A stretch of DNA of 64,000 bases from JBLIRR01 sp049472395 (GTDB lineage Bacteria; SZUA-182; DTGQ01; JBLIRR01): contig JBLIRR010000016.1 in the NCBI GenBank assembly GCA_049472395.1, forward strand, positions 1-64,000, read 5' to 3'. This document shows positions 35,366 through 44,237 of the stretch, one piece after another. Every line of letters begins with the position of its first letter. Within the stretch, counting starts at the first letter, position 1. Position numbers and translations under genes: made by a program. Under the pieces are notes generated by a model. That model was not told the DNA's origin and searched no databases. It saw only the letters and a program-made list of their open reading frames with translations.

Positions 35366-35435
35366 GACATAGTATAAAGAGAAGTTATCCATATCCTGAA
35401 GACAAAGCATATCTGGAGAATTATAAGAACGGTTA

Positions 35436-36335
35436 ATGGGACAGCGACGTAAAAAATCACAATTATTATTTAAGGCAGAGTATTATGTGGTTTTGTGCAT
35501 AATGAAATGTATGAGTATAACCCCCAGGAGTTTCATACTATCAATGGGGAAAGTTTTGGGTATCATTGTGTATTTTATTGACAGAAAGCATCGATTATTA
35601 ATTATTAATAATCTAAAAAGGGTTTTTCAGGATAAAAGAGAGGATTGGTATCGATCTATAGCCCGTCAAAATTTTTGCAATTTTGGTATGCTTTCTCTGG
35701 AATTTTCTCATATATCACGACTTACCAAGGACACTATCAAAGATATCCTAACATTTGACGGAAAAGAATATATTGAATCGGCGCTCTCTCAGGGAAAGGG
35801 TGTGATCCTTCTATCAGCTCATACGGGAAATTGGGAACTGGCAGCTGCAGGAATGTCGCTTTTGGATTTGCCTTTTAACGCGGTCGTGAAGCGAATTAAG
35901 AATCCCTATGTGAATCATATAATTACATCCCAAAGAGAATATGCAGGAATGAAGACGATTCTTCACGGAGATGGTGTCAAGAAAATAGTAAAGGCATTAA
36001 AGAATAATGAGATAGTATGTTTTCTCGTTGATCAAGCATCATCTAAAAAAAATGGCATCCCTGTGAGTTTTTTCGGTTATCCTGCCTGGACGCATATTGG
36101 GATTATTGTGCTCGCATTAAAATATAATCCCCCTATTATTCCTGCATTTGCCCTGAGAGAAGGCATAAAACATCGGTTAGTGTTTCAAAAACCATTTGAG
36201 CTGATTCGCACTGATACCCTGAAAAAAGATATTGAAGTAAACACTCTCCGTATGAATAAATTGATTGAAGGGGTAGTACGGGAATATCCGTCTCAATGGT
36301 TTTGGATGCATAACCGGTGGAAGCGAAGAATATAG
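35436..36335 (+). CDS. Lysophospholipid/lipid A acyltransferase (LpxL/HtrB family)
   Basis: 299 residues of the LpxL-type acyltransferase family, which transfers secondary acyl chains to lipid A at the inner membrane. Motifs: catalytic HTGNWELA (HX4D/E type), KRIKNPYVNHI, FLVDQASSKKNGIPVSFFG and PIIPAFALREG. One N-terminal hydrophobic segment (~35-50). Ribosome site weak. Supports a lipopolysaccharide outer membrane. Runs convergently into the small Cys-rich gene. Confidence 0.9.
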   Translation: MGQRRKKSQLLFKAEYYVVLCIMKCMSITPRSFILSMGKVLGIIVYFIDRKHRLLIINNLKRVFQDKREDWYRSIARQNFCNFGMLSLEFSHISRLTKDTIKDILTFDGKEYIESALSQGKGVILLSAHTGNWELAAAGMSLLDLPFNAVVKRIKNPYVNHIITSQREYAGMKTILHGDGVKKIVKALKNNEIVCFLVDQASSKKNGIPVSFFGYPAWTHIGIIVLALKYNPPIIPAFALREGIKHRLVFQKPFELIRTDTLKKDIEVNTLRMNKLIEGVVREYPSQWFWMHNRWKRRI

Positions 36336-36340
36336 TGTTT

Positions 36341-36541
36341 TTATCTGCCGGATATTTTTAAAAATTGATCTATGGAGCGATCATATGTCCTTTCAATATC
36401 AGGGGGAAAATAGCAGGCTGGGAGTTCCTTTCTCTTGCGGTGGTAACTTATACATTCGCAGCAGATGCCAATTCTGCTGCAGGATGAATAGGTGCAGTTG
36501 CACCTTATTGTATTCTCTTTTACATTACATTCTTTTGCCAT
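36341..36541 (-). CDS. Small Cys-rich protein, DUF6485-like
   Basis: 66 residues with seven cysteines: CNVKENTIRCNCTYSSCSR, GICCECISYHR, then ELPACYFPPDIERTYDRS. The pattern CNC-x3-x-C-SRxGxCCEC and the ending matches a short conserved family (I believe DUF6485), probably binding a metal or Fe-S centre. AGGGAG precedes the ATG. It stands alone, convergent to the acyltransferase and divergent from prkA. Confidence 0.82.
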   Translation of the reverse strand: MAKECNVKENTIRCNCTYSSCSRIGICCECISYHRKRKELPACYFPPDIERTYDRSIDQFLKISGR

Positions 36542-36718
36542 GCTTTCACTCCCTTTCCTGCGAATATATGTTATAAGAATAGTAAAAGAATTACTCCCTT
36601 TATATTTGAAAAATTCATTGAAATTATATATAAAACTAAATAATAAATCTATAATAAATAGAAGTTCCTTTGCTCACTTTTTTCTCAGTAAAGTAAATGC
36701 AATAAAATAAAAGGAATG

Positions 36719-36748
36719 ATGACTTAACGACGATGAATATAGTATAAT
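36719..36748 (+). promoter_or_regulatory. Probable promoter of the prkA operon
   Basis: ATGACT (36719-36724), 18-bp spacer, TATAAT (36743-36748), 84 bases before prkA. The -35 is weak, compatible with a stress sigma factor or activator. Confidence 0.45.
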
Positions 36749-36832
36749 TTCTATAGAGACAATATAAAAAAATAATTTTGTTCATTAATCATAAGTTATA
36801 GAGAAGTTAAAATTAAAAGGAGTTTTAACATC

Positions 36833-38803
36833 ATGGATAATGATAATATAGATTTCAAGAAGATTATTGAAAAGTCTCGTGAGGACAAAATCAAGGAAGA
36901 CTGGGAAGGAACATGTCTGGATTATCTTGAGCTTGTGAAGGCAGATCCGGTTATATCCCAGCTTGCACCCGGCAGACTTTTCAATATGATTATGAAGAGG
37001 GGAACGGAGCCTTTGGATAATTATTATAAGCTCCCGGATTATCAAGATCTTGTGAGATATAATTTTTTTAAGGATGAAATTTTTGGTATTGAAGAGTCTC
37101 TTCACGATATCATGAAATTCTTTAGAGCTGGTGCTCATAGAACAGAGACAGGGAAAAGAGTGCTTATCCTGGTTGGTCCGGTATCCTGTGGCAAATCGAC
37201 CATTGCCTCTTTGATCAAGAGAGGATTGGAATCAGATCTGACCCTCGCGTATGCGATAAAAGGATGTCCTATCCATGAAGAGCCACTCCATCTTATCCCG
37301 AGGAGCGATAGAGCTAAATGGGAAGAAATCCTCAAGGTTAAAATTGATGGTGATCTGTGCCCAGTATGCAGATATAATCTGCTCAACAATGAAGCTTACA
37401 GGAATGAGGCTGGCGATATTTTGTGGGAAAAATTCCCCGTAATCAGTTTTCGATTCTCAGAGAGAGGACGGATTGGAATAGGGACTTTTCAACCTTCTGA
37501 TCCAAAAAATCAGGATATATCTGAATTAATCGGCCATGTGGACTTATCAAAGATTACGCAATACGGAGAGACTGATCCACGGGCATATAGTCTGGATGGA
37601 GAGCTTGAAATCGCCAATAGGGGAGTCATTGAATATATTGAGATATTAAAATGTGATATAAAATTTCACTACGTATTGATTACAGTTGCTCAGGAACAAG
37701 TGATCAAAGTCCCTGGTTTTCCTCAGATATATACGGATGTATTAATCTTATCTCATACCAATGAGACGGAATTTGAAAAATTTAGGTCTGTGAAAGAGAA
37801 TGAGGCCCTCCACGACAGGATGTACCCGGTCTTTATCCCCTATAATCTCAAGGTAAAAGAGGAAAAAAGGATCTATGAGAAAATGATAGGCAGAAGTGAT
37901 TTCCGCCATATCCATATCGCTCCCTATACTCTTGATGTTGCAGCCCAATTTTCAGTCCTTACCCGGCTCAAAGATAGCGACCTTTGTCCTGATCTTGTGA
38001 AGAAGATGAAGTATTACAATGGTGAATCGATTGTCGAGAAGGAAAAGGACCCGATCGATATCAAGGAAGTCAGGATCGAGGGAAAAAAGAAAAAGGAGGG
38101 TATGAGTGGAATTAGCCCCAGGTTTATAATAAATGCCTTAAATATTGCCCTCGGAGAGAAAGAATCAGTCAAATGCATAAATCCTATTGATGTCATTCGG
38201 GCCCTCAGGGCTAATTTTGAACACCACATAGGGTTTTCAGAGGAGGAAAAATCCAGGTATCTTAATTTTCTGATTGGGGAAAAGGGCAGCGTAAACAGCG
38301 AATACAAGGAAATAGCGAAAAGAGAAGTCAATAAAGCCTTTTTATTTGCCTATGAAGATCAAGCCCAGGCTTTGTTTGATAATTATATGAAGAATGCGAC
38401 ATTTTTCTGCCTAAAGAAAAAAATCAGGGACCCCATAACAGGCGAGGACAGAGACCCGGATGAGAAGCTGATGCGCAGCATAGAGGAGATGATAGGGGTG
38501 TCTGAGAATGCCAAAAAAGAGTTTCGACAGGGGATATTCGTGTTTAAGAGTGATGCTATTGATCAGAAAAAAGAATTTAATTTCAAGAATTATCCTCCTC
38601 TTCAAGAAGCAATCGAGAAGAAATTGATTGCTGATTTGAAAAATGTTGTCTCTTTCACCATTTCCGATACATCGAAAAAAGACCCGAAGACTGTAAAGAG
38701 AAGAGAATTCGCACTTAATGCTTTGAAAGAGAAGGGATATTGTGAAGCGTGTGCAAACAATCTTCTGAAATTTGTCGGTGATATATTGAGGAAAGAGGAG
38801 TAA
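36833..38803 (+). CDS. prkA: PrkA/YeaG serine protein kinase
   Basis: 656 residues. An AAA+ PrkA domain (~60-400) with Walker A GPVSCGKST (~112-120), a CxxH/CPxC-type insertion (GCPIHEEP, DGDLCPVCRYNL) and a C-terminal PrkA kinase domain. Cytoplasmic Ser kinase/AAA protease-like stress protein. Length matches the family (~640). AAAGGAG precedes the ATG. First gene of the conserved prkA-yeaH-spoVR trio, linked elsewhere to starvation, general stress and sporulation. Confidence 0.96.
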   Translation: MDNDNIDFKKIIEKSREDKIKEDWEGTCLDYLELVKADPVISQLAPGRLFNMIMKRGTEPLDNYYKLPDYQDLVRYNFFKDEIFGIEESLHDIMKFFRAGAHRTETGKRVLILVGPVSCGKSTIASLIKRGLESDLTLAYAIKGCPIHEEPLHLIPRSDRAKWEEILKVKIDGDLCPVCRYNLLNNEAYRNEAGDILWEKFPVISFRFSERGRIGIGTFQPSDPKNQDISELIGHVDLSKITQYGETDPRAYSLDGELEIANRGVIEYIEILKCDIKFHYVLITVAQEQVIKVPGFPQIYTDVLILSHTNETEFEKFRSVKENEALHDRMYPVFIPYNLKVKEEKRIYEKMIGRSDFRHIHIAPYTLDVAAQFSVLTRLKDSDLCPDLVKKMKYYNGESIVEKEKDPIDIKEVRIEGKKKKEGMSGISPRFIINALNIALGEKESVKCINPIDVIRALRANFEHHIGFSEEEKSRYLNFLIGEKGSVNSEYKEIAKREVNKAFLFAYEDQAQALFDNYMKNATFFCLKKKIRDPITGEDRDPDEKLMRSIEEMIGVSENAKKEFRQGIFVFKSDAIDQKKEFNFKNYPPLQEAIEKKLIADLKNVVSFTISDTSKKDPKTVKRREFALNALKEKGYCEACANNLLKFVGDILRKEE

Positions 38804-38812
38804 TAGGATTAT

Positions 38813-40150
38813 ATGGCCATTAAAGAGCAAGATTGGACTTTATCTCAAAGGGGTTTAAAGGACGCAGCACGGCACCGGGAGAAAATAAAAGAGTCCATCA
38901 GGGAAAACATCGCTGATATTATAAGTGATGAGGCCATAATAACCAAGAAAAGGGGCAAAATAATTAAGGTCCCGGTGAGGGGTATTAAAAGCTACCGATT
39001 TATTTATGGGGGGGAGCGGAACAATGCCGCTGGTATTGGCCAGGGAAAAGGTAAAAAGGGGGACATTATCGGCAGGCAACAGAAAAAAGGCAAACCTGGT
39101 GAGGCGGGAGATCAACCTGGTATTGATTATCTTGAGACAGAAATCGATATTGATGAGTTAATCGAAATGATGATGGAAGACCTGGGGCTGCCCAATCTTC
39201 GGAAAAAAGAGGTCGCACAAATAGTAATCCCTAAGGGATGGACATTTGAGAATATTGAAAAAGTCGGCCTCAAACCACACCTTGATAAAAAGCGCACCAT
39301 AAAAGAGGCTATCAAACGGACAGAATCCTTTATTTTTAAATTGCAGTCCGAAACCGGTGCACGCGAGGATGAGTGCAGAAAAGCCCTCTATGATGCAAGG
39401 GGTGATTACGCCAAGGCCAAAGAAATTATTGAGCAGATGCAACAAAAGAAAGAGGAGGGCAGGAGTGATGATACCTCTTTTTCAAAAAGATCACCTTTTA
39501 TTTTTAATGATGACCTTCGCTACAGAGTGCTCAAAGAGGATGTAGAATATAGATCGAACGCTGTTGTCCTTGCAATGATGGATATTTCAGGAAGCATGGG
39601 AATTATGAAAAAGTATATTGCCCGTTCCTTTTTTTTCTGGATGGTTGAATTTCTTAAGCATCTTTATAAAAAGGTTGATATACGTTTTATTGCACATACG
39701 ACAGAGGCAAAGCTTGTTGATGAGCATGAATTCTTTTATAAAGGCGAAAGTGGTGGTACATTCTGCTCAAGTGCGTATGAACTTGCCATAGATCTGGTCG
39801 ATGCAGAGTATCAGCCAAGTATGTGGAATATTTATCCCTTCCATTTCTCCGACGGAGAAGACTGGGACACCTCGAAGACCGTGCTTCTTGCCAAGAAGCT
39901 TATGTTGAAAGGCATCAATATGTTAGGCTATGGGGAAATACAAGTTGATTCATATACCTCAGCACAATTGATGAATGCATTTATTGGCGGTGTGCCACTG
40001 GAACGGATTTATGTACCCGGATTATCTAACTTTGATGCATGGCAATCAAAGAATAGGGAATACCCGTTTCTGGGAGTGATCATAAAAGAAAAAAGCCATG
40101 TGTATCCGGCTATCAAAGAGTTATTGAGGAAGGAACGCAGTTTTAAATAA
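38813..40150 (+). CDS. YeaH/YhbH family protein (DUF444, VWA-like)
   Basis: 445 residues. DUF444 proteins contain a von Willebrand A-like domain; the MIDAS-like motif is MMDISGSMG (~258-266), with SDGEDWDT later. An N-terminal charged region is followed by a Gly/Lys-rich stretch (GIGQGKGKKGD), and a UBA-like segment (ETGAREDECRKALYDARGDY) sits at about 180-200, a feature I do not expect in every homologue. Nine bases after prkA and directly abutting spoVR. Probably forms a complex with PrkA. Confidence 0.93.
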   Translation: MAIKEQDWTLSQRGLKDAARHREKIKESIRENIADIISDEAIITKKRGKIIKVPVRGIKSYRFIYGGERNNAAGIGQGKGKKGDIIGRQQKKGKPGEAGDQPGIDYLETEIDIDELIEMMMEDLGLPNLRKKEVAQIVIPKGWTFENIEKVGLKPHLDKKRTIKEAIKRTESFIFKLQSETGAREDECRKALYDARGDYAKAKEIIEQMQQKKEEGRSDDTSFSKRSPFIFNDDLRYRVLKEDVEYRSNAVVLAMMDISGSMGIMKKYIARSFFFWMVEFLKHLYKKVDIRFIAHTTEAKLVDEHEFFYKGESGGTFCSSAYELAIDLVDAEYQPSMWNIYPFHFSDGEDWDTSKTVLLAKKLMLKGINMLGYGEIQVDSYTSAQLMNAFIGGVPLERIYVPGLSNFDAWQSKNREYPFLGVIIKEKSHVYPAIKELLRKERSFK

Positions 40151-41638
40151 ATGAAAGTAGATATTAAAAGATTAGAGAAAGTAAATAACATAATCGTCAA
40201 AACTGCAAATGATTTTGGCCTTGACTTTTTCCCCCAGGAATTTGATATTATTCCTTCTCAGAAGATGCTTGAGATTATGGCGTATCATTTGCCAGTTAAT
40301 TACTCTCACTGGTCTTTTGGGCGTGATTATGAGATAGAGCGCACCAAGTATGAACATGGATTTGGAATACCCTATGAAGTAGTGCTCAATTCGGATCCTT
40401 CCAGGGCTTATCTCATGAATACCAATCCCTTTGCAGTACAGGTACTTGTCATGGCGCATGTGTATGCTCATAATGATTTTATGAAGAATAACATTCATTT
40501 TTCTCCAGTGCGTCGGGATATGATCCCCTCTGCGTCAGAGGCAGCGGCACGATTTCGTAAATATGAAAAGGATTACGGAGCGGTTAATGTTGAGAAGGTT
40601 ATCGATGCGGGTATGAGCATTGAGCTGAATATTGATCCGGATTTCTTTATAAAAACAGAAACAGAGGAGGAACAGAGGGATCGTCTGCTGGGAACATCAC
40701 AATCCAAGAAAGAAGGAGAATTCGATGATTTACTCACCGATGGCAGACGCAAATTGACCAATGAGGAGAGAGAGAGAGTAAGAACCAAAATCCCTCCTGA
40801 ACCGGATCAGGATATTCTTAATTTTATCATAAATAATTCTCCGAAGCCGCTTAGAGAATGGCAAAAGGATGTCTTGTCCCTCATCAGAATGCAATCTCTC
40901 TATTTCATGCCACAGAGAAGAACAAAGATTATGAATGAAGGATGGGCCACTTACTGGCATATGAAGATTATGAATCGGCTTTTTCAGGAAGGATATCTTA
41001 CAGGTGAAGAGCACGGATTTTACAATCTTTATAATTCGAGAGTTATTGCGTTTAACCGAAGGAGCATGAATCCATACCTTGTTGGTTCAAAGATTTTGAC
41101 TGATATTGAGGACAGATGGAATAGAGGATGTTTTGGTAAAGAATGGGATGAATGCTCTGATTATACTGCCCGAAAGAATTGGAACAAAAATATAGGAGAG
41201 GGCAGGGCGAAGATTTTTGAGGTGCGGCGGAGCTATTCGGATTGGTTTTTTATGGATCATTTCCTCACTGAGGACCTTATTGATAAACTGGATTTATATA
41301 TTTACCAGGCCCAAGAGTATGGTAATGAGATTCGATGGGTCATAGTGGAGAAGGATTGGAAAGTGATCAAGGAATTAATTACCAGAAGCCTGAGCCATTT
41401 CGGTATTCCTAAAATTATGGTGGAAGATGGGGACTTTGGCGGCAGGACTGAATTGTACCTGAAACATTATTATGATGGAATGCCCCTTGATCAAGAATAT
41501 GTGAGGCGCACAATGGAACATATATATTATTTGTGGAACAGGCCGATCCATTTAGAGACTATCAAGAAGGAGATGAACAAAGATCAGAGAAAACTTCTTA
41601 CCTATAATGGATCAGCCCATTTAGAGGTAAACCTTTAG
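40151..41638 (+). CDS. SpoVR/YcgB family protein
   Basis: 495 residues of the SpoVR family. HWSFGRDYE near 57-65, MAHVYAHNDFMKNN near 104-117, MNEGWATYWHMKIM (~259-272) with conserved His/Trp, and the C-terminal YNGSAHLEVNL are hallmarks. The ATG follows the yeaH TAA without a gap. Cytoplasmic; molecular function unknown, genetically tied to PrkA and YeaH. Confidence 0.95.
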   Translation: MKVDIKRLEKVNNIIVKTANDFGLDFFPQEFDIIPSQKMLEIMAYHLPVNYSHWSFGRDYEIERTKYEHGFGIPYEVVLNSDPSRAYLMNTNPFAVQVLVMAHVYAHNDFMKNNIHFSPVRRDMIPSASEAAARFRKYEKDYGAVNVEKVIDAGMSIELNIDPDFFIKTETEEEQRDRLLGTSQSKKEGEFDDLLTDGRRKLTNEERERVRTKIPPEPDQDILNFIINNSPKPLREWQKDVLSLIRMQSLYFMPQRRTKIMNEGWATYWHMKIMNRLFQEGYLTGEEHGFYNLYNSRVIAFNRRSMNPYLVGSKILTDIEDRWNRGCFGKEWDECSDYTARKNWNKNIGEGRAKIFEVRRSYSDWFFMDHFLTEDLIDKLDLYIYQAQEYGNEIRWVIVEKDWKVIKELITRSLSHFGIPKIMVEDGDFGGRTELYLKHYYDGMPLDQEYVRRTMEHIYYLWNRPIHLETIKKEMNKDQRKLLTYNGSAHLEVNL

Positions 41639-41719
41639 CGAAGGTTCTCCTTTATCATTTCATCCTTATATTACCTCTACCAGACAGTAATCCAAATTTT
41701 GACGCACTCTTAGAAGTAT

Positions 41720-41773
41720 AAGGGATGCCTGTATTTGTTTGAGCGTTAAGCGAAACGAATACAGGTATCCCTT
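41720..41773 (+). terminator. Strong hairpin after the prkA operon
   Basis: Arms 41720-41740 and 41753-41773 pair over about 21 bp with one mismatch and one G-T pair; the loop is 12 nt (41741-41752). There is no T-run downstream, so it may be an RNA-stability element or factor-dependent terminator. Confidence 0.6.
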
Positions 41774-41826
41774 GCCAATAAAGAATTGGTCAAGAATTAG
41801 AATTGCTGGCTGGAATCTCTTTCTCC

Positions 41827-41855
41827 TTGACATAATGTCAAAATTGTATTATTAT
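41827..41855 (+). promoter_or_regulatory. Consensus promoter with palindromic operator over the -35
   Basis: TTGACA (41827-41832), 17-bp spacer, TATTAT (41850-41855). The -35 is part of a perfect 15-bp palindrome TTGACATAATGTCAA (41827-41841), a likely repressor/regulator binding site for the downstream kinase gene. Confidence 0.75.
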
Positions 41856-41946
41856 AATAACTATCATATATAGCTCGCGAAAATAAACTATTATCTTTAT
41901 TGGAGCGAGAAGAGCACGGTGTGCTCAAAACGAGTGTAGGTCTATC

Positions 41947-43764
41947 ATGCAGGGGCATATAAAGAAAAGGGACGAGGGGAATGGATCGGATACCATATAT
42001 CGTCCCAAATATCTTAAGCAAAATATCCATTTCGAATTCTGTGTTGCGCTATTGGATCCTTACACCTATGATCCGATTCATAACATATCAGCGAGATGGG
42101 GACTCACCTGGTCTGTACTATTAATCGGATTATTACTCTTTAATTTGTTCTCATCTCATAGCTTTCTCCATCCAGTAGACTTATCCGCATTATTATTATT
42201 AGTTGCATTATTTCCTACAATAGGGGCTTTAGGCACTATTAACCGAAACAGGGAAACTACCATCGATCAATATAACAAAGATCTTGAAGAGGTAAATGAA
42301 CAAAGGAAAAAGGATTTTGAGTCATTACGCGAGCAATATGACAAATTATTTATGCAAATCCCGGTTGGCATGTTCAAGGTTGACAGTAATTATAAAATCC
42401 AGAAGATTAATCAATATGCCCTCCGTTTAATTGGATTGACCACAGAAGAAGAGGCAATCGGGAGAAGATGCAGGAATCTTTTTTGCGCTCATAAGAGCAA
42501 AAATTTTCCTTGTTCGATCCTCACCGCTCGACAAACGAGGATCGAAGAAGAATATGCCCTTTCAGTAAAGGGAGAGCAAAAAACATTTATCATAAAAAAT
42601 TGTCAACGGTATACTATTGATGGTGAATTAATAATTTATGGGAGCGCGCAGAATATCACGAGGCAGAAATTATTGGAAGCTGAACTTATACGAAATAAAA
42701 ATAAAATTGAAACAATCTTTGATAGTTTTCATGATATTATTATCACTATAGGACCGGATCATAATATCCAATCAGCAAATAAGAGATTAGTAAACGAAAT
42801 CGGGCTTTCAATTGATCAGATCATCGGGAAGCCCTGTTATATGATACGCAGTTATCCTGGGTGCATATCAGGGAAGCATCAGCCAAATTGTAAAATGAAA
42901 GATGTGTTTATTGATGGGATTACCAAATGCGATCGGAGAGTAATCGATACACCCAACGGTAAGAAACGCTATGAGGAGGTCATTTATACGCCAATAAAGG
43001 ATGCTATGGGGAAGGTAGCCCAGGTCATAATAGTGATCCGTGATATTACAGAAAGAGAGCTCATGCAAAAGCAGCTTGCCCGGTCTGAGAGTCTTGTTGC
43101 AATGGGAGAAGTAGCTGCAAGTGTTGCGCATGAAATAAATAATCCTTTGGGGATAGTCTTAGGATTTTCTCAAAGACTACTTCGCAGGACGAATGGTGAT
43201 AACCAAACATTTGAAGAACTAAAAATTATTGAGAGTGAATCCTTGCGCTGCAGCCGTATCATCAAAAGTTTGCTGAATTTCACCCGTATGAGCCCTACCC
43301 AGAAGAATTTGAATGATATATGGAAGGTCATAACCAGTTGTCTTTCTCTAATTAATTATAGGCTGAGTAAACAAAAAATAAAGATAAACTTGCTGGGAAA
43401 TCACCAACCTTTTGAGATAAATATTGATGCTCACAAACTTCAGCAGGTATTTCTCAATCTTTTTATCAACGCTGCGCAAGCAATGCCTCACGGAGGCGAG
43501 ATATCTGTCTCTGTAGAGAAAAAAAAGGACCCTTTTGAGAATAATCAGGAGTATCTCCAAATAATTGTTGCTGATACAGGAAAGGGGATTGAGAAGGAAA
43601 ATCTTCCTAATGTATTTAAGCCATTCTTTTCCACAAAAGGGGAAAAAGGCACTGGCTTAGGTCTTTCTATCACTCATTCAATCATTGAAGCCCATGGCGG
43701 ATCAATCATCGCTGAGAGCACACAGGGGAGTGGGACCAGGATGATTATCGATCTTCCTTGTTAA
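41947..43764 (+). CDS. PAS-domain sensor histidine kinase with Cys-containing PAS domains
   Basis: 605 residues. Two TM helices (~52-68 and 77-97) with almost no periplasmic loop, a coiled coil, PAS 1 (~125-245) and PAS 2 (~255-375), HisKA (His in SVAHEINNPLG, ~395) and HATPase (N-box FLNLFINAAQAM, G boxes ADTGKGIE, GEKGTGLGLS). Both PAS domains carry Cys clusters (CRNLFCAHKSKNFPC; CYMIRSYPGCISGKHQPNC) that could hold a metal, Fe-S or redox centre. No cognate regulator gene adjacent; it converges on the V-ATPase operon. Confidence 0.92.
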   Translation: MQGHIKKRDEGNGSDTIYRPKYLKQNIHFEFCVALLDPYTYDPIHNISARWGLTWSVLLIGLLLFNLFSSHSFLHPVDLSALLLLVALFPTIGALGTINRNRETTIDQYNKDLEEVNEQRKKDFESLREQYDKLFMQIPVGMFKVDSNYKIQKINQYALRLIGLTTEEEAIGRRCRNLFCAHKSKNFPCSILTARQTRIEEEYALSVKGEQKTFIIKNCQRYTIDGELIIYGSAQNITRQKLLEAELIRNKNKIETIFDSFHDIIITIGPDHNIQSANKRLVNEIGLSIDQIIGKPCYMIRSYPGCISGKHQPNCKMKDVFIDGITKCDRRVIDTPNGKKRYEEVIYTPIKDAMGKVAQVIIVIRDITERELMQKQLARSESLVAMGEVAASVAHEINNPLGIVLGFSQRLLRRTNGDNQTFEELKIIESESLRCSRIIKSLLNFTRMSPTQKNLNDIWKVITSCLSLINYRLSKQKIKINLLGNHQPFEINIDAHKLQQVFLNLFINAAQAMPHGGEISVSVEKKKDPFENNQEYLQIIVADTGKGIEKENLPNVFKPFFSTKGEKGTGLGLSITHSIIEAHGGSIIAESTQGSGTRMIIDLPC

Positions 43765-43780
43765 CCTTATGTAATTGTCC

Positions 43781-44236
43781 TTATTTTATAAGCATGATAG
43801 AGGCAACAATACAAAACACCATGGCAAAAAGTGCAAAACCCTCAATCATCCCAGGCCCTGCGCATGATTTACCAAATACTGAGGGGTCCTTTGATGTCGC
43901 TTTGATAGCAGTTGAACATGCAATGCCTTGATACACCGCGCTCACGCATATGGCAAGCCCGCCAAAAAGCCCGAGTGAAAAGGTAATAAGTCCCCCTGAT
44001 ATTTTCGTAATCAGGATAAACATAAGCACAATACCATATATTGATTGAGATGAGGGAAATGCAGACAGCGCAATAAGCTTTCCGTGCACACTAGAGTCAA
44101 CTTTTTCATTTTCCATGGCTCCGTGTGAAGCCTGGGCAGCGATACCACAGCCGATAGATGATCCTATAGAGGCTATGCCAACTGCAAAGGCAGGGCCCAT
44201 ATACCCTAAGATTTGAGATGTTGTAGGTGTATTCAT
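43781..44236 (-). CDS. ntpK: V-type ATP synthase subunit K (proteolipid c-ring)
   Basis: 151 residues, four TM helices in two hairpins. The second hairpin has the ion-binding Glu in GPGMIEGFALF; the first has FPSSQSIYG with Gln instead of an acid, and YQG precedes hairpin two. This set (S/T-Q ... Q ... E ... Y) parallels the Na+ ligands of Enterococcus hirae NtpK (T64, Q65, Q110, E139, Y68), so sodium coupling is inferred. Last gene of the operon, one base after subunit I. Confidence 0.93.
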   Translation of the reverse strand: MNTPTTSQILGYMGPAFAVGIASIGSSIGCGIAAQASHGAMENEKVDSSVHGKLIALSAFPSSQSIYGIVLMFILITKISGGLITFSLGLFGGLAICVSAVYQGIACSTAIKATSKDPSVFGKSCAGPGMIEGFALFAMVFCIVASIMLIK

Positions 44237-44237
44237 G

